Positions 47,000-55,997 of a stretch of 64,000 bases of DNA are shown here, in pieces. Each line of letters opens with the position of its first letter. Positions within the stretch are counted from its first letter, which is position 1. The position numbers and the translations under genes are program-made. The notes beneath the pieces are model-generated. The model made no database searches. It was not told where the DNA came from and saw only the letters and a list, made by a program, of their open reading frames with translations. The stretch is from Aureimonas endophytica (GTDB lineage: Bacteria; Pseudomonadota; Alphaproteobacteria; Rhizobiales; Rhizobiaceae): assembly GCF_014642635.1 (NCBI RefSeq), contig NZ_BMIQ01000007.1:1-64000 (forward strand). Reading direction: 5' to 3'.

Positions 47000-47882
47000 A
47001 GCCGTCGTCTTCCTTCGGCGCGCGCGGCGGCGCCATCTCCCGGCGCAGGTCCGCCAGGGCCACGACGAGCGTCATGGCGAGCGACAGGCTGGCGGCCAGC
47101 GAGCGGAAGCCCTGAAAATCGGCCTCCACCACCTCGAACCAGAGGCGGCCCTCGCCGACGAGCGGGCTGAAGGGACTGTCGGTGATGACGACGAGCGGCG
47201 TGCCGAGTTCGGCGACCTGACGGGCGAAGGCGACCGTCGAGGAGGCATAGGGCGTGAAGGAAATGGCGAGCGCGGCGTCGCGCGGCGTCGCGAAGGACAC
47301 GGTCTCGGCATCGGTGCCGAGCGCCGAGCCGATGAGGACATTGCGGATGCCGAGCTTGCCGAGGGCGTAACTCATATAGGAGGTGACCGGAAAGGAGCGG
47401 CGCTGGGCGATGAGGTAGATCGTCTCGGCCTTCGCGAGAATCCGGGCCGCCTCGTCCACCGCGCCGAGGTCGATCCGGTCGTGCGCCGCCGTGATCGAGC
47501 GCGTCGCCGCCTCGCAGAAGCCGTCGAACAGCACGGCCGAGCGCGAGGCGTCGCCGTTCTTGGCGCGCAGCGACAGGAGCCGCTCGTCATAGTTCGAGAC
47601 CTGATTGCGCAGGCGCTCGCGGAACAAGGTCTGGAGATCCGAGAAGCCGGCGAAGCCGAGCGCCTGGCTGAAGCGGATCAGCGTCGAGGGCTGCACCTCC
47701 GCCTTCTCCGCGATGCTCGCCACCGTGCCGAGCGCCACCTCGTCCGGCTGGGCGAGGGCGAAGGACGCCACCTGCTTCAGCCGCTTCGACAGCCTGACAT
47801 GGCCGCTCGCCAGGCGGTCGCGCAATTCGGCATAGGTCTCCGGCGCCGCGTCCAAGTCCATCACCTCCGTGCCGTCCGTCAT
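46998..47882 (-). CDS. iolR: RpiR-family regulator of inositol catabolism
   Basis: 294 residues from ATG 47882 (GGGAGGG nine bases upstream). The N-terminal RpiR helix-turn-helix spans AELRDRLASGHVRLSKRLKQVASFALAQPDEVALGTVASIAEKAEVQPSTLIRFSQALGF. The C-terminal SIS sugar-phosphate domain includes ETIYLIAQRRSFPVTSYMSYAL and ALAISFTPYASSTVAFARQVAELGTPLVVITDSP. Rhizobial inositol regulators are of this type. It lies between the iolC unit and the divergent iolI/transport unit, each with a TAGAATA-N9-ATATC motif, so it probably represses both and is released by a late pathway intermediate. Confidence 0.92.
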   Translation of the reverse strand: MTDGTEVMDLDAAPETYAELRDRLASGHVRLSKRLKQVASFALAQPDEVALGTVASIAEKAEVQPSTLIRFSQALGFAGFSDLQTLFRERLRNQVSNYDERLLSLRAKNGDASRSAVLFDGFCEAATRSITAAHDRIDLGAVDEAARILAKAETIYLIAQRRSFPVTSYMSYALGKLGIRNVLIGSALGTDAETVSFATPRDAALAISFTPYASSTVAFARQVAELGTPLVVITDSPFSPLVGEGRLWFEVVEADFQGFRSLAASLSLAMTLVVALADLRREMAPPRAPKEDDG

Positions 47883-47940
47883 CCTCTTCACCCTCCCGCG
47901 CGAGCCTGGCAAGCCGGAAATCGGGAGGACGCGATCCGGC

Positions 47941-47966
47941 TTGACAGGCTTCTTTGCGATAGAATA
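47941..47966 (+). promoter_or_regulatory. Putative promoter of the iolI/transport operon
   Basis: TTGACA at 47941-47946 with an AT-rich -10 region (AGAATAC from 47961) in the 186-bp divergent gap between iolR and iolI. The exact -10 hexamer is uncertain. Confidence 0.45.
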
Positions 47967-47980
47967 CAGATTTCCATATC
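47960..47980. promoter_or_regulatory. Putative IolR operator 2
   Basis: TAGAATA-N9-ATATC with an internal TTTCC, the same spacing and orientation as site 1. It overlaps the predicted -10 region of the plus-strand iol operon, which suits a repressor. Confidence 0.55.
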
Positions 47981-48068
47981 GAATAAAAACGATATACACG
48001 TTCCAAATTGGCGGCGCGGGATGCGGGGCCGCCGGGAGCGGACGGACCAGCGGGAAGGGAGATCGCGC

Positions 48069-48893
48069 GTGGTGGAATTTGCGCTCAATCACATGGCGGC
48101 GTCGCGGCTCGGGCTGGCGGATTTCTTCGCGCTCGCCGAGCGCCTCGGCGTCGGCGCGGTCGAGATCCGCAACGACCTGCCGGGCGTGGCGCTGGCCGAT
48201 GGCAGCCCGGCCTCCGAGGCCGGCGCGGCGGCGAAAGCCAGAGGATTGCGTATCCTGTCCATCAACGCGTTGCAGCGCTTCAACGAATGGACGCCGGCGC
48301 GGGAAGGCGAGGCGCGGGCGCTCGCCCGTCAGGCGAGAGAGGCGGGCGCCGAGGCGCTGGTGCTCTGCCCGGTGAACGAGGCAGGCTGGCGCGAGGGCGA
48401 CGGGGAACGGCAGGCCGCGCTGCGCGAGGCGCTGGCGGGTCTGGCGCCGATCCTCGAAGAGGCCGGGCTCGTCGGCCTCGTCGAGCCGCTGGGCTTTGCC
48501 GAATGTTCGTTGCGCCTGAAGGGCGAGGCGGTGGCGGCGATCGATGCCGTCGGAGGCGCCGAGCGCTTCAAGCTCGTCCACGACACGTTCCATCATGTGG
48601 TGGCCGGCGAGACGGCGCTCTTCCCCGAGCGCACCGGCCTCGTCCACATCTCGGGCGTCGAGGATGGCGCCGTGCCGCGCGAGACGATGCGCGATCCGCA
48701 TCGCGTCCTCGTCGGGCCGGCCGACCGCCTCGACAATCTCGGCCAGATCCGCGCGCTGGTCGCCGGCGGCTATCGCGGGCCCCTGTCCTTCGAGCCCTTC
48801 GCGGCGGAAGTGGCGGCGAGCCCGGACATTGCCGGCGATCTCGCCGCCAGCATGGAATTCGTCGCGGCGGGCCTGCGGGCCGACGCCGCCTGA
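48069..48893 (+). CDS. iolI: IolI-type inosose isomerase (TIM barrel)
   Basis: 274 residues from GTG 48069, eight bases after GGAAGGGA; a second GTG at 48072 is possible. VEFALNHMAASRLGLADFFALAERLGVGAVEIRNDLPG, ALVLCPVNEAGWREGDGERQ, FAECSLRLKGEAVAAI and LVHDTFHHVVAGE mark the xylose-isomerase-like IolI group of rhizobia. It would interconvert keto-inositols, feeding isomers such as D-chiro-inositol into the pathway. First gene of the plus-strand iol operon, divergent from iolR. A hairpin separates it from the binding-protein genes. Confidence 0.82.
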   Translation: MVEFALNHMAASRLGLADFFALAERLGVGAVEIRNDLPGVALADGSPASEAGAAAKARGLRILSINALQRFNEWTPAREGEARALARQAREAGAEALVLCPVNEAGWREGDGERQAALREALAGLAPILEEAGLVGLVEPLGFAECSLRLKGEAVAAIDAVGGAERFKLVHDTFHHVVAGETALFPERTGLVHISGVEDGAVPRETMRDPHRVLVGPADRLDNLGQIRALVAGGYRGPLSFEPFAAEVAASPDIAGDLAASMEFVAAGLRADAA

Positions 48894-48904
48894 CGAAAGG
48901 CAAG

Positions 48905-48928
48905 GCCGCCGGCGAGAGGGCCGGCGGC
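48905..48928 (+). terminator. Hairpin between iolI and the binding-protein gene
   Basis: GCCGCCGGC-GAGAGG-GCCGGCGGC followed by TT: a perfect 9-bp stem. A partial terminator or mRNA-stabilising structure ahead of the highly expressed binding protein. Confidence 0.5.
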
Positions 48929-48993
48929 TTGGAAGAGGATCGGGCGCGCCGGGAGAGCAGGGCGGTCCGCAACGACTGGGAGGAAAAAACCGG

Positions 48994-49914
48994 ATGAAGC
49001 GCATTCTCATCATGCTCGCGGCTTCGGCCGCGATGATGGCCTCGGCCGAGGCCGCCAATGTGGGCGTCTCCATGGCGCTCTTCGACGACAACTTCCTGAC
49101 GGTCCTGCGCAACGGCATGCAGGACGCGGCCAAGACGTCGGGCGTCACCGTCCAGGTCGAGGACGCGCAGAACGACATCGGCAAGCAGCTGAACCAGATC
49201 CAGAACTTCATCGCGCAGAAGGTCGACGGGATCATCGTCAACCCGGTCGATACCGACGCGACGGCGCAGATGACGAAGCTCGCGGCCGATGCCGGCATCC
49301 CGCTGGTCTATGTCAACCGCCAGCCCGCCGATCTCGACAAGCTGCCGGCCAAGGTCGCCTTCGTCGGCTCGGACGAGAAGAAGTCCGGCACGCTCGAGAT
49401 GCAGGAAGTCTGCAAGCTGATGGGCGGCAAGGGCGACATCGTGGTGATGATGGGCGAGCTCTCCAACCAGGCCGCCCGCCAGCGCACCCAGGACGTCGAG
49501 GACGTGATCGCCAAGGAGCCCTGCACCGGCATCAAGATCCTCGACAAGCAGACGGCCAACTGGCAGCGCACCCAGGCGACCGACCTGATGACGAACTGGA
49601 TCTCCGCCGGGCTGAAGCCCGCCGCCGTCGTCTCCAACAACGACGAGATGGCGATCGGCGCGATCCAGGCGCTGAAATCCGCCGGCATGAAGGACGTGAT
49701 CGTCGCCGGCGTCGACGCGACGCAGGACGGTCTCGCCGCGATGAAGGCGGGCGACCTCAAGGTCACGGTGTTCCAGAACGCCGCCGGCCAGGGCTCGGGC
49801 GCCATCGACACGATCCAGAAGCTCATCAAGGGCGACAAGGTCGAGAAGGTCGTCGACGTGCCCTTCGAGCTCGTGACCCCCGCCAACATGGCGAAATACG
49901 AAGCCAAGAACTGA
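48994..49914 (+). CDS. Inositol ABC importer binding protein (first of two)
   Basis: 306 residues from ATG 48994 (GGGAGG upstream). Signal peptide KRILIMLAASAAMMASAEA. Mature protein of the IbpA/ribose-binder type: [103 protein letters not shown] and [19 protein letters not shown]. Periplasmic myo-inositol binder for the ATPase at 50980 and the permease at 52622. A clear paralogue follows 70 bp downstream. Confidence 0.92.
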   Translation: MKRILIMLAASAAMMASAEAANVGVSMALFDDNFLTVLRNGMQDAAKTSGVTVQVEDAQNDIGKQLNQIQNFIAQKVDGIIVNPVDTDATAQMTKLAADAGIPLVYVNRQPADLDKLPAKVAFVGSDEKKSGTLEMQEVCKLMGGKGDIVVMMGELSNQAARQRTQDVEDVIAKEPCTGIKILDKQTANWQRTQATDLMTNWISAGLKPAAVVSNNDEMAIGAIQALKSAGMKDVIVAGVDATQDGLAAMKAGDLKVTVFQNAAGQGSGAIDTIQKLIKGDKVEKVVDVPFELVTPANMAKYEAKN

Positions 49915-49984
49915 CGATCCGCGACGGGGCGCCGCCGCGCGGCCGGCGCCCCGTCCTCATCCCCTCAGAGCCGGTTCGATCTTC

Positions 49985-50926
49985 ATGACGACTTTCCTTC
50001 TCCGCGCGGCGCTCGCCGCCGGACTTCTCGCGACTGCTGCGACGCCGACCCTCGCCGCGACGATCGGCGTGACGGTCGCCCGTGCCGACTCGGTCTTCCT
50101 CACCATCCTGCGCCAGGGCATGGAGGCCCGCGCCAAGGAGCTGCCGGACGTGCGGCTCCAGGTCGAAGACGCCCAGAACGATCCGCAGCGCCAGATCGAC
50201 CAAGTGCAGAACTTCATCGCGGCGAAGGTCGACGCGATCGTCGTCGCGGCAGTCGATGGCGACGGCACGCCGGCCATGACCAAGCTCGCGACGGCCGCCG
50301 GCATTCCGATCGTCTACGCGGTCCATCCGCCGGGCGATCTGGAGACGCTGCCGGAGAAGACCGCCTTCGTCGGCTCGGACGAGACGCAGTCCGGCACCAT
50401 GCAGACGAAGGAAGTCTGCAAGCTCCTCGGCGGCAAGGGCAATGCCTATGTGCTGATGGGCCCGCTCAACAACCATTCCTCGATCGTGCGCACCAAGGAC
50501 ATCGAGGATGTGCTGGCGACGCCGGACTGCGCCGGCATCAAGATCGTCGACCGTCAGGCCGCCGGCTGGGACCGGATCGAGGCCCAGAACATCATGACCA
50601 ACTGGCTGTCCTCGGCCTCCGATTTCGATGCGGTGATCGCCAATAACGACGAGATGGCCATCGGCGCCATCCAGGCGCTGAAGGCGGTCGGCCGCGATCC
50701 GAAGAGCGTCGTCGTCGCCGGCATCGACGCGACGCCGGACGGGCTGGCCGCGATGAAGGCGGGCGATCTCGACGTCACCGTCTTCCAGAACGCGACGGCG
50801 CAGGGCGCCGCCTCGGTGGACGCCGCCGTGAAGCTCGCCAAGGGCGAGACGACGGAGCGCAACATCTGGGTGCCGTTCGAGCTCGTGACGCCCGCCAACA
50901 TGGACCAATACGCCAAGGCGAAGTGA
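49985..50926 (+). CDS. Inositol-type ABC importer binding protein (second of two)
   Basis: 313 residues from ATG 49985. Signal peptide [21 protein letters not shown]. It aligns along its full length with the preceding product: [86 protein letters not shown] and [10 protein letters not shown]. Binding-site segments differ ([10 protein letters not shown] where the first has [22 protein letters not shown] where the first has SMALFDDNFL), which hints at a different isomer or affinity. It shares the single ATPase and permease downstream. Confidence 0.92.
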   Translation: MTTFLLRAALAAGLLATAATPTLAATIGVTVARADSVFLTILRQGMEARAKELPDVRLQVEDAQNDPQRQIDQVQNFIAAKVDAIVVAAVDGDGTPAMTKLATAAGIPIVYAVHPPGDLETLPEKTAFVGSDETQSGTMQTKEVCKLLGGKGNAYVLMGPLNNHSSIVRTKDIEDVLATPDCAGIKIVDRQAAGWDRIEAQNIMTNWLSSASDFDAVIANNDEMAIGAIQALKAVGRDPKSVVVAGIDATPDGLAAMKAGDLDVTVFQNATAQGAASVDAAVKLAKGETTERNIWVPFELVTPANMDQYAKAK

Positions 50927-50979
50927 GACAAGGGCGGCGCCTCGCGCGCCGCCGCGTCGGAACGCCCGGGAGGCAAGGC

Positions 50980-52530
50980 ATGACGGTTCAGACGATCAGC
51001 CCGACCACGATGCGGGCGGTGCGCGAGAGCGGGGCGGTTCCGGGCTCGGACTATCTCCTGGAGGTGGACGGGGTCCGCAAGGTGTTTCCGGGCGTCGTCG
51101 CGCTCGACAACGTGCAGTTCCGGGTGAAGCGCGGCACGGTCCATGCGCTGATGGGCGAGAACGGCGCCGGCAAGTCGACGCTGATGAAGATCATCGCCGG
51201 CGTCTACACGCCGGACGGCGGCGAGTTCCGCCTGCGCGGCCAGCCGATCCGCCTCAACGGTCCGCTCGACGCGCTCGAGAACGGCATCGCCATGATCCAT
51301 CAGGAACTCAACCTGATGCCCTTCATGACGGTGGCGGAGAATATCTGGATCCGCCGCGAGCCGCTGACGAAGCTCGGCTTCGTCGATCATCGCGAGCTCA
51401 ACCGGCGCACCGAGAAGCTCTTCGCCGACCTCTCGATCGACATCGACCCGGAGGTCGAGACGCAGACCCTCTCCATCGCCTCCCGCCAGATGGTGGAGAT
51501 CGCGAAGGCCGTCTCCTACAATTCCGACGTCCTCATCATGGACGAGCCGACCTCGGCGCTGACCGACCGGGAGGTCGAGCATCTCTTCCGCATCGTCCGC
51601 CAGCTCCGCGCCCAGGGCAAGGGCATCGTCTACATCACGCACAAGATGGACGAGCTCGCCGAGATCGCCGACGAGGTCTCGATCTTCCGCGACGGCAAGT
51701 ATATCGGCACCGAGGACGCCAAGACCGTCACCCGCGACGACATCATCCGCATGATGGTCGGGCGCGAGCTGACGCAGATGTTCCCGAAGGAGGCGGCGAA
51801 GATCGGCGAGACCGTCCTTTCCGTCCGCGACCTCTCGCTCGGCCGCGTCTTCCGGGACGTGTCCTTCGACCTGCGCGCCGGCGAGATCCTGGGGCTGGCC
51901 GGCCTCGTCGGCTCCGGCCGCTCCAACATCGCCGAGACGCTGTTCGGCGTGACGCCGGCGACGAGCGGCACGATCACGCTCTTCGGCCGGGAGGTGCGCG
52001 TCGCCAGTCCGGCGGTGGCGATGCGCCACGGCATGGCCTTCCTCACCGAGGACCGCAAGGATACCGGCTGCTTCCTGCCGCTCTCGATCACCGAGAACAT
52101 GCAGATGGCCGTGATCCAGGACCGCTTCACCGCCGGCGGCTTCGTGCGCCAGGGCGAGGTGGACCGGCGCTGCGACGAGATGTCGAAGGCGATGCGCGTC
52201 AAGACGCCGGATCTCGATGAGCGGATCGAGAACCTTTCGGGCGGCAACCAGCAGAAGGTGCTGATCGGCCGCTGGCTGCTGACCAAGCCGAAGATCCTGA
52301 TCCTCGACGAGCCGACGCGCGGCATCGATGTCGGGGCCAAGGCCGAGATCCACCGCCTCATCTCCACGCTCGCCGGCGAGGGGCTGGCGGTGATCATGAT
52401 CTCCTCGGAACTGCCCGAGGTGCTCGGCATGAGCGACCGGGTGATGGTGGTCCATTCGGGCCGCGTCACCGGCATTCTCGATCGCGCCGAGGCGACGCAG
52501 GAAAAGGTCATGGACCTCGCCTCCGCCTGA
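50980..52530 (+). CDS. Inositol ABC importer ATP-binding protein (double cassette)
   Basis: 516 residues from ATG 50980 (GGGAGG upstream). RbsA-type twin cassettes: GENGAGKST near residue 65, [16 protein letters not shown] and [15 protein letters not shown] in the first; GLVGSGRSN (degenerate P-loop), [16 protein letters not shown] and [19 protein letters not shown] in the second. It energises myo-inositol import together with the twin binding proteins and the permease at 52622. The N-terminus has about 25 extra polar residues before the first cassette. Confidence 0.93.
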   Translation: MTVQTISPTTMRAVRESGAVPGSDYLLEVDGVRKVFPGVVALDNVQFRVKRGTVHALMGENGAGKSTLMKIIAGVYTPDGGEFRLRGQPIRLNGPLDALENGIAMIHQELNLMPFMTVAENIWIRREPLTKLGFVDHRELNRRTEKLFADLSIDIDPEVETQTLSIASRQMVEIAKAVSYNSDVLIMDEPTSALTDREVEHLFRIVRQLRAQGKGIVYITHKMDELAEIADEVSIFRDGKYIGTEDAKTVTRDDIIRMMVGRELTQMFPKEAAKIGETVLSVRDLSLGRVFRDVSFDLRAGEILGLAGLVGSGRSNIAETLFGVTPATSGTITLFGREVRVASPAVAMRHGMAFLTEDRKDTGCFLPLSITENMQMAVIQDRFTAGGFVRQGEVDRRCDEMSKAMRVKTPDLDERIENLSGGNQQKVLIGRWLLTKPKILILDEPTRGIDVGAKAEIHRLISTLAGEGLAVIMISSELPEVLGMSDRVMVVHSGRVTGILDRAEATQEKVMDLASA

Positions 52531-52621
52531 GCGGGCAAGGCGCGAAGAGACCCCAGGCGGTGAGCGTCGCGGATCGACACGTTCCGGGCGGCGGCGCATC
52601 GCGAAGAACCGGGAGAGAACG

Positions 52622-53665
52622 ATGACCCTTCACGAAGCGACGCATGGCGGCGTGCCGCCGGCTCCGGCCGTCGACCGCCCGACGAAGCGCCGGCGCAAGC
52701 TGCCGACCGAGATCTCGATCCTCCTCGTCCTCGTCGGCATCGCGCTGGTCTTCGAGGCGCTCGGCTGGCTTCTGGTCGGCCAGAGCTTTCTCGCCAACAA
52801 GCAGCGCCTGATCGTCATGATCCTCCAGGTCTCGGTGATCGGCATCATCGCCGTCGGCGTGACGCAGGTGATCATCACGTCCGGCGTCGACCTTTCGTCC
52901 GGCTCGGTCGTCGCCTTCACCGCGATGGTGGCGGCCTCGCTCGCCCAGAATCCCGACTATGCCCGGGCCGTCTATCCCTCGCTCACTGGCCTGCCGGTGA
53001 TCGTGCCGGTGATCGCCGGCCTTCTCGTCGGTCTCGGCGCCGGGCTCGTGAACGGCTGGCTCATCGCCTATACCGGCATCCCACCCTTCATCGCGACGCT
53101 CGGCATGATGGTGGCGGCGCGCGGCGCGGCCAAGTGGTATACCGGCGGCCAGCCGGTCTCGATGCTTTCCGACAGCTATGCCGCGATCGGCGGCGGCGCG
53201 ACGCCCGTCATCATCTTCCTCGTCGTCGCCCTGATCTTTCACGTCGCGCTGCGCTACACCCGCTACGGCAAGTTCACCTATGCGATCGGCGCCAACCGGC
53301 AGGCGGCGGTGGTCTCCGGCATCAATGTCGCGCGCCACCTGATCCTGGTCTATGCCATCGCCGGCACGCTGTCCGGCCTTGCCGGCATCGTCACCTCGGC
53401 CAGAGCCGTCTCCGGCCAGGCCGGCATGGGCGTTTCCTACGAGCTCGACGCCATCGCCGCGGCCGTCATCGGTGGCACCTCGCTCGCCGGCGGCGTCGGC
53501 CGCATCACCGGCACCGTCATCGGCGTCATCATCCTCGGCGTCATGACCTCGGGCTTCACCTTCCTCAGGATCGACGCCTACTACCAGGAGATCGTCAAGG
53601 GCGTGATCATCGTCGCCGCCGTCATCGTCGACCAGTATCGCCAGCGCAAGCGGGCCAGGGCCTGA
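52622..53665 (+). CDS. Inositol ABC importer permease
   Basis: 347 residues from ATG 52622, preceded by GGGAGAG. RbsC-family permease: a polar N-terminus with TKRRRKLPTEI, then [46 protein letters not shown] and [30 protein letters not shown]. About ten membrane helices. The inositol branch of this family typically has the KWYTGGQPVSML stretch found here near residue 172. It pairs with the ATPase at 50980. Confidence 0.93.
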   Translation: MTLHEATHGGVPPAPAVDRPTKRRRKLPTEISILLVLVGIALVFEALGWLLVGQSFLANKQRLIVMILQVSVIGIIAVGVTQVIITSGVDLSSGSVVAFTAMVAASLAQNPDYARAVYPSLTGLPVIVPVIAGLLVGLGAGLVNGWLIAYTGIPPFIATLGMMVAARGAAKWYTGGQPVSMLSDSYAAIGGGATPVIIFLVVALIFHVALRYTRYGKFTYAIGANRQAAVVSGINVARHLILVYAIAGTLSGLAGIVTSARAVSGQAGMGVSYELDAIAAAVIGGTSLAGGVGRITGTVIGVIILGVMTSGFTFLRIDAYYQEIVKGVIIVAAVIVDQYRQRKRARA

Positions 53666-53690
53666 GCGGGAAGGCGGGAGGACCGTTTCC

Positions 53691-54797
53691 ATGACGAGAT
53701 CCGAGATCGGCGTCGGCCTCATCGGCACCGGCTTCATGGGCAAGTGCCACGCGCTCGCCTGGAACGCGGTGGCGACAACCTTCGGCGAGGCGCGGCGGCC
53801 GCGCCTCGTCCATCTCGCCGAGGCCAATGGCGAGCTCGCCGCCGCCAAGGCGGCCGAGTTCGGCTTCGCCAAGGCGACGGCGGACTGGCGGGCGCTCGTC
53901 GCCGACCCGGAGGTCGACGTGGTGTCGATCGCCGCGCCCAATCCCTTCCATGCCGAAATGGCGATCGCGGCGCTCGAAGCCGGCAAGCATGTCTGGTGCG
54001 AGAAGCCGATGGCGACGCGCCGCGAGGACGCCGCCGCCATGCGCGAGGCGGCCCGGCGCGCCGGCACCGTCGCGGCGCTCGGCTACAACTACATCCAGAA
54101 TCCGGCGATCCGGCAGATGGAGGCGCTGATCGCCGAGGGCACCATCGGCACCGTCAACCATGTGCGCCTCGAAATGGACGAGGACTTCATGGCGGACGCG
54201 GCGGCGCCCTTCGCCTTCAAGAACGGCGCCGAATCCGGCTATGGCGCGCTCGACGACTTCGCCGTCCATCCGCTCTCGATTCTCTGGCGGCTCGCCGGGC
54301 CGGTCGCCGCCGTCATGGCGGAACAGGCCCAGCCCTATGCGCGCCGCGAGGGGCGGGCGGTGGAGACGCATGAGATCGCGATGGCGCTCCTGCGCCTCGA
54401 GAGCGGCGCCTCGGGCCTTCTCGTCGCCAATCGCGCCGCCTGGGGCCGCAAGGGCCGCATCGCCGTCCAGGTCTTCGGCTCGGAGGGGACCCTTGCCTAC
54501 GACCAGGAGCGGATGAACGAGTTCCAGCTCTTCACCCGCGACGGCGACGAACGGCTCCAGGGCTTCCGCACCGTGTTGACGGCACCGGTCCACGCGCCCT
54601 ATGGCCGCTTCGTGCCGGCGCCGGGCCACGGCCTCGGCTTCAACGACCTGAAGGTGATCGAGGCGCACGAGCTCCTCGCCGCCATCGACGACCGACCGGC
54701 GCGCCTCGTCGATTTCGACACGGGGTTCGCCATCGAGGACGCCGTCCATGCCATGGCCCGCTCGCACCGGGACCGGGCCTGGATCGACCTCGCCTGA
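53691..54797 (+). CDS. Gfo/Idh/MocA-family dehydrogenase, inositol operon
   Basis: 368 residues from ATG 53691 (GGGAGGA upstream). [56 protein letters not shown] with the catalytic Lys, and [21 protein letters not shown] with the acid/His pair. Rhizobial iol regions often carry such an enzyme besides IolG; it probably oxidises scyllo- or another inositol isomer. Located between the permease and the iolG gene, separated from the latter by 35 bp. Confidence 0.87.
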   Translation: MTRSEIGVGLIGTGFMGKCHALAWNAVATTFGEARRPRLVHLAEANGELAAAKAAEFGFAKATADWRALVADPEVDVVSIAAPNPFHAEMAIAALEAGKHVWCEKPMATRREDAAAMREAARRAGTVAALGYNYIQNPAIRQMEALIAEGTIGTVNHVRLEMDEDFMADAAAPFAFKNGAESGYGALDDFAVHPLSILWRLAGPVAAVMAEQAQPYARREGRAVETHEIAMALLRLESGASGLLVANRAAWGRKGRIAVQVFGSEGTLAYDQERMNEFQLFTRDGDERLQGFRTVLTAPVHAPYGRFVPAPGHGLGFNDLKVIEAHELLAAIDDRPARLVDFDTGFAIEDAVHAMARSHRDRAWIDLA

Positions 54798-54832
54798 CCG
54801 CAGCAACCAGTCCATTCCACGGAACGAAGACC

Positions 54833-55843
54833 ATGACCTTGAGGATCGGCGTGATCGGCACCGGCGCCATCGGCCAGGAACATATCGCCCGGCTGCACGG
54901 CAAGCTCGTCGGCTCCACCGTCACGGCGGTGAACGACATCAATCCCGAGGGCGCGCGGGCGGCGGCGGAGAAGCTCTGCCCGGGCGCGAGCGTCCATGAA
55001 AGCGGCCAGGCGCTGATCGACGACCCGAATGTCGATGCCGTCGTCGTCGCCTCCTGGGGGCCGAGCCACGAGGAATTCGTGCTGGCCGCCATCGCCGCCG
55101 GCAAGCCGGTCTTCTGCGAGAAGCCGCTCGCCACCACCGCCGAGGCCTGCCAGCGGATCGTCGAGGCGGAGATCGCCGGTGGCCGCCCGCTGGTCCAGGT
55201 CGGCTTCATGCGCCGCTACGACGCCGGCTATCGCATGCTGAAGGAGATCGTCGCCTCCGGCCAGATCGGTGAGCCGCTGCTTCTCCATTGCGCCCATCGC
55301 AACCCCTCGGTGCCCGCCCATTATGTCGGCGACATGGGCATCACCGACACCTTCATCCACGAGATCGACGTGCTGCGCTGGCTGGTGAACGACGACTACG
55401 TCTCGGCCCAGGTCATCCAGGGCAAGCGCTCGCGCCACGCGCTGAACGGCCTCGACGATCCCTATATCGTCGTCCTCAAGACGAAGTCGGGCGTCGTCAT
55501 CGACACCGAGATCTTCGTGAACTGCCAGTTCGGCTACGACATCCAGTGCCAGATCGTCGGCGAGGACGGCACGGCGAACCTGCCGGAGCCCGCCACCGTG
55601 CCGATGCGCAAGAACCAGATCGCCGGGCAGGCGATCATGATGGACTGGAAGCTGCGCTTCATCGACTCCTACGACGTCGAATTCCAGGACTGGGTGAACG
55701 CGACGCTCGCCGGCCGGGTCGACGGGCCGACCGCCTGGGACGGCTATTTCGCCGCCGTCACCTCGGATGCCTGCGTCGAGGCCAAGCGCACCGGCCAGAT
55801 CGTGCCGATCGAGACGCGGGCGAAGCCGGCCTTCTACAACTGA
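54833..55843 (+). CDS. iolG: myo-Inositol 2-dehydrogenase
   Basis: 336 residues from ATG 54833. Rossmann start [56 protein letters not shown] (catalytic Lys), [17 protein letters not shown], and [20 protein letters not shown] with the catalytic Asp/His pair. Length and motifs match IolG/IdhA, which oxidises myo-inositol to 2-keto-myo-inositol with NAD+. It precedes iolD by 154 bp. Confidence 0.94.
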   Translation: MTLRIGVIGTGAIGQEHIARLHGKLVGSTVTAVNDINPEGARAAAEKLCPGASVHESGQALIDDPNVDAVVVASWGPSHEEFVLAAIAAGKPVFCEKPLATTAEACQRIVEAEIAGGRPLVQVGFMRRYDAGYRMLKEIVASGQIGEPLLLHCAHRNPSVPAHYVGDMGITDTFIHEIDVLRWLVNDDYVSAQVIQGKRSRHALNGLDDPYIVVLKTKSGVVIDTEIFVNCQFGYDIQCQIVGEDGTANLPEPATVPMRKNQIAGQAIMMDWKLRFIDSYDVEFQDWVNATLAGRVDGPTAWDGYFAAVTSDACVEAKRTGQIVPIETRAKPAFYN

Positions 55844-55997
55844 CGCCGTTCCCGGCCGATCCCTTCGGGCGGCCGGGGACAGACAGGTTCCGGGGCCGCG
55901 CGGGCTCCGATACGGGTTCCGCTCCGATCGACCGGAGCCCGTAGGGGCCGGCCGGACCGGCCGGAAGAGACACGGGAATCGGAAGGACAGGAAGACG

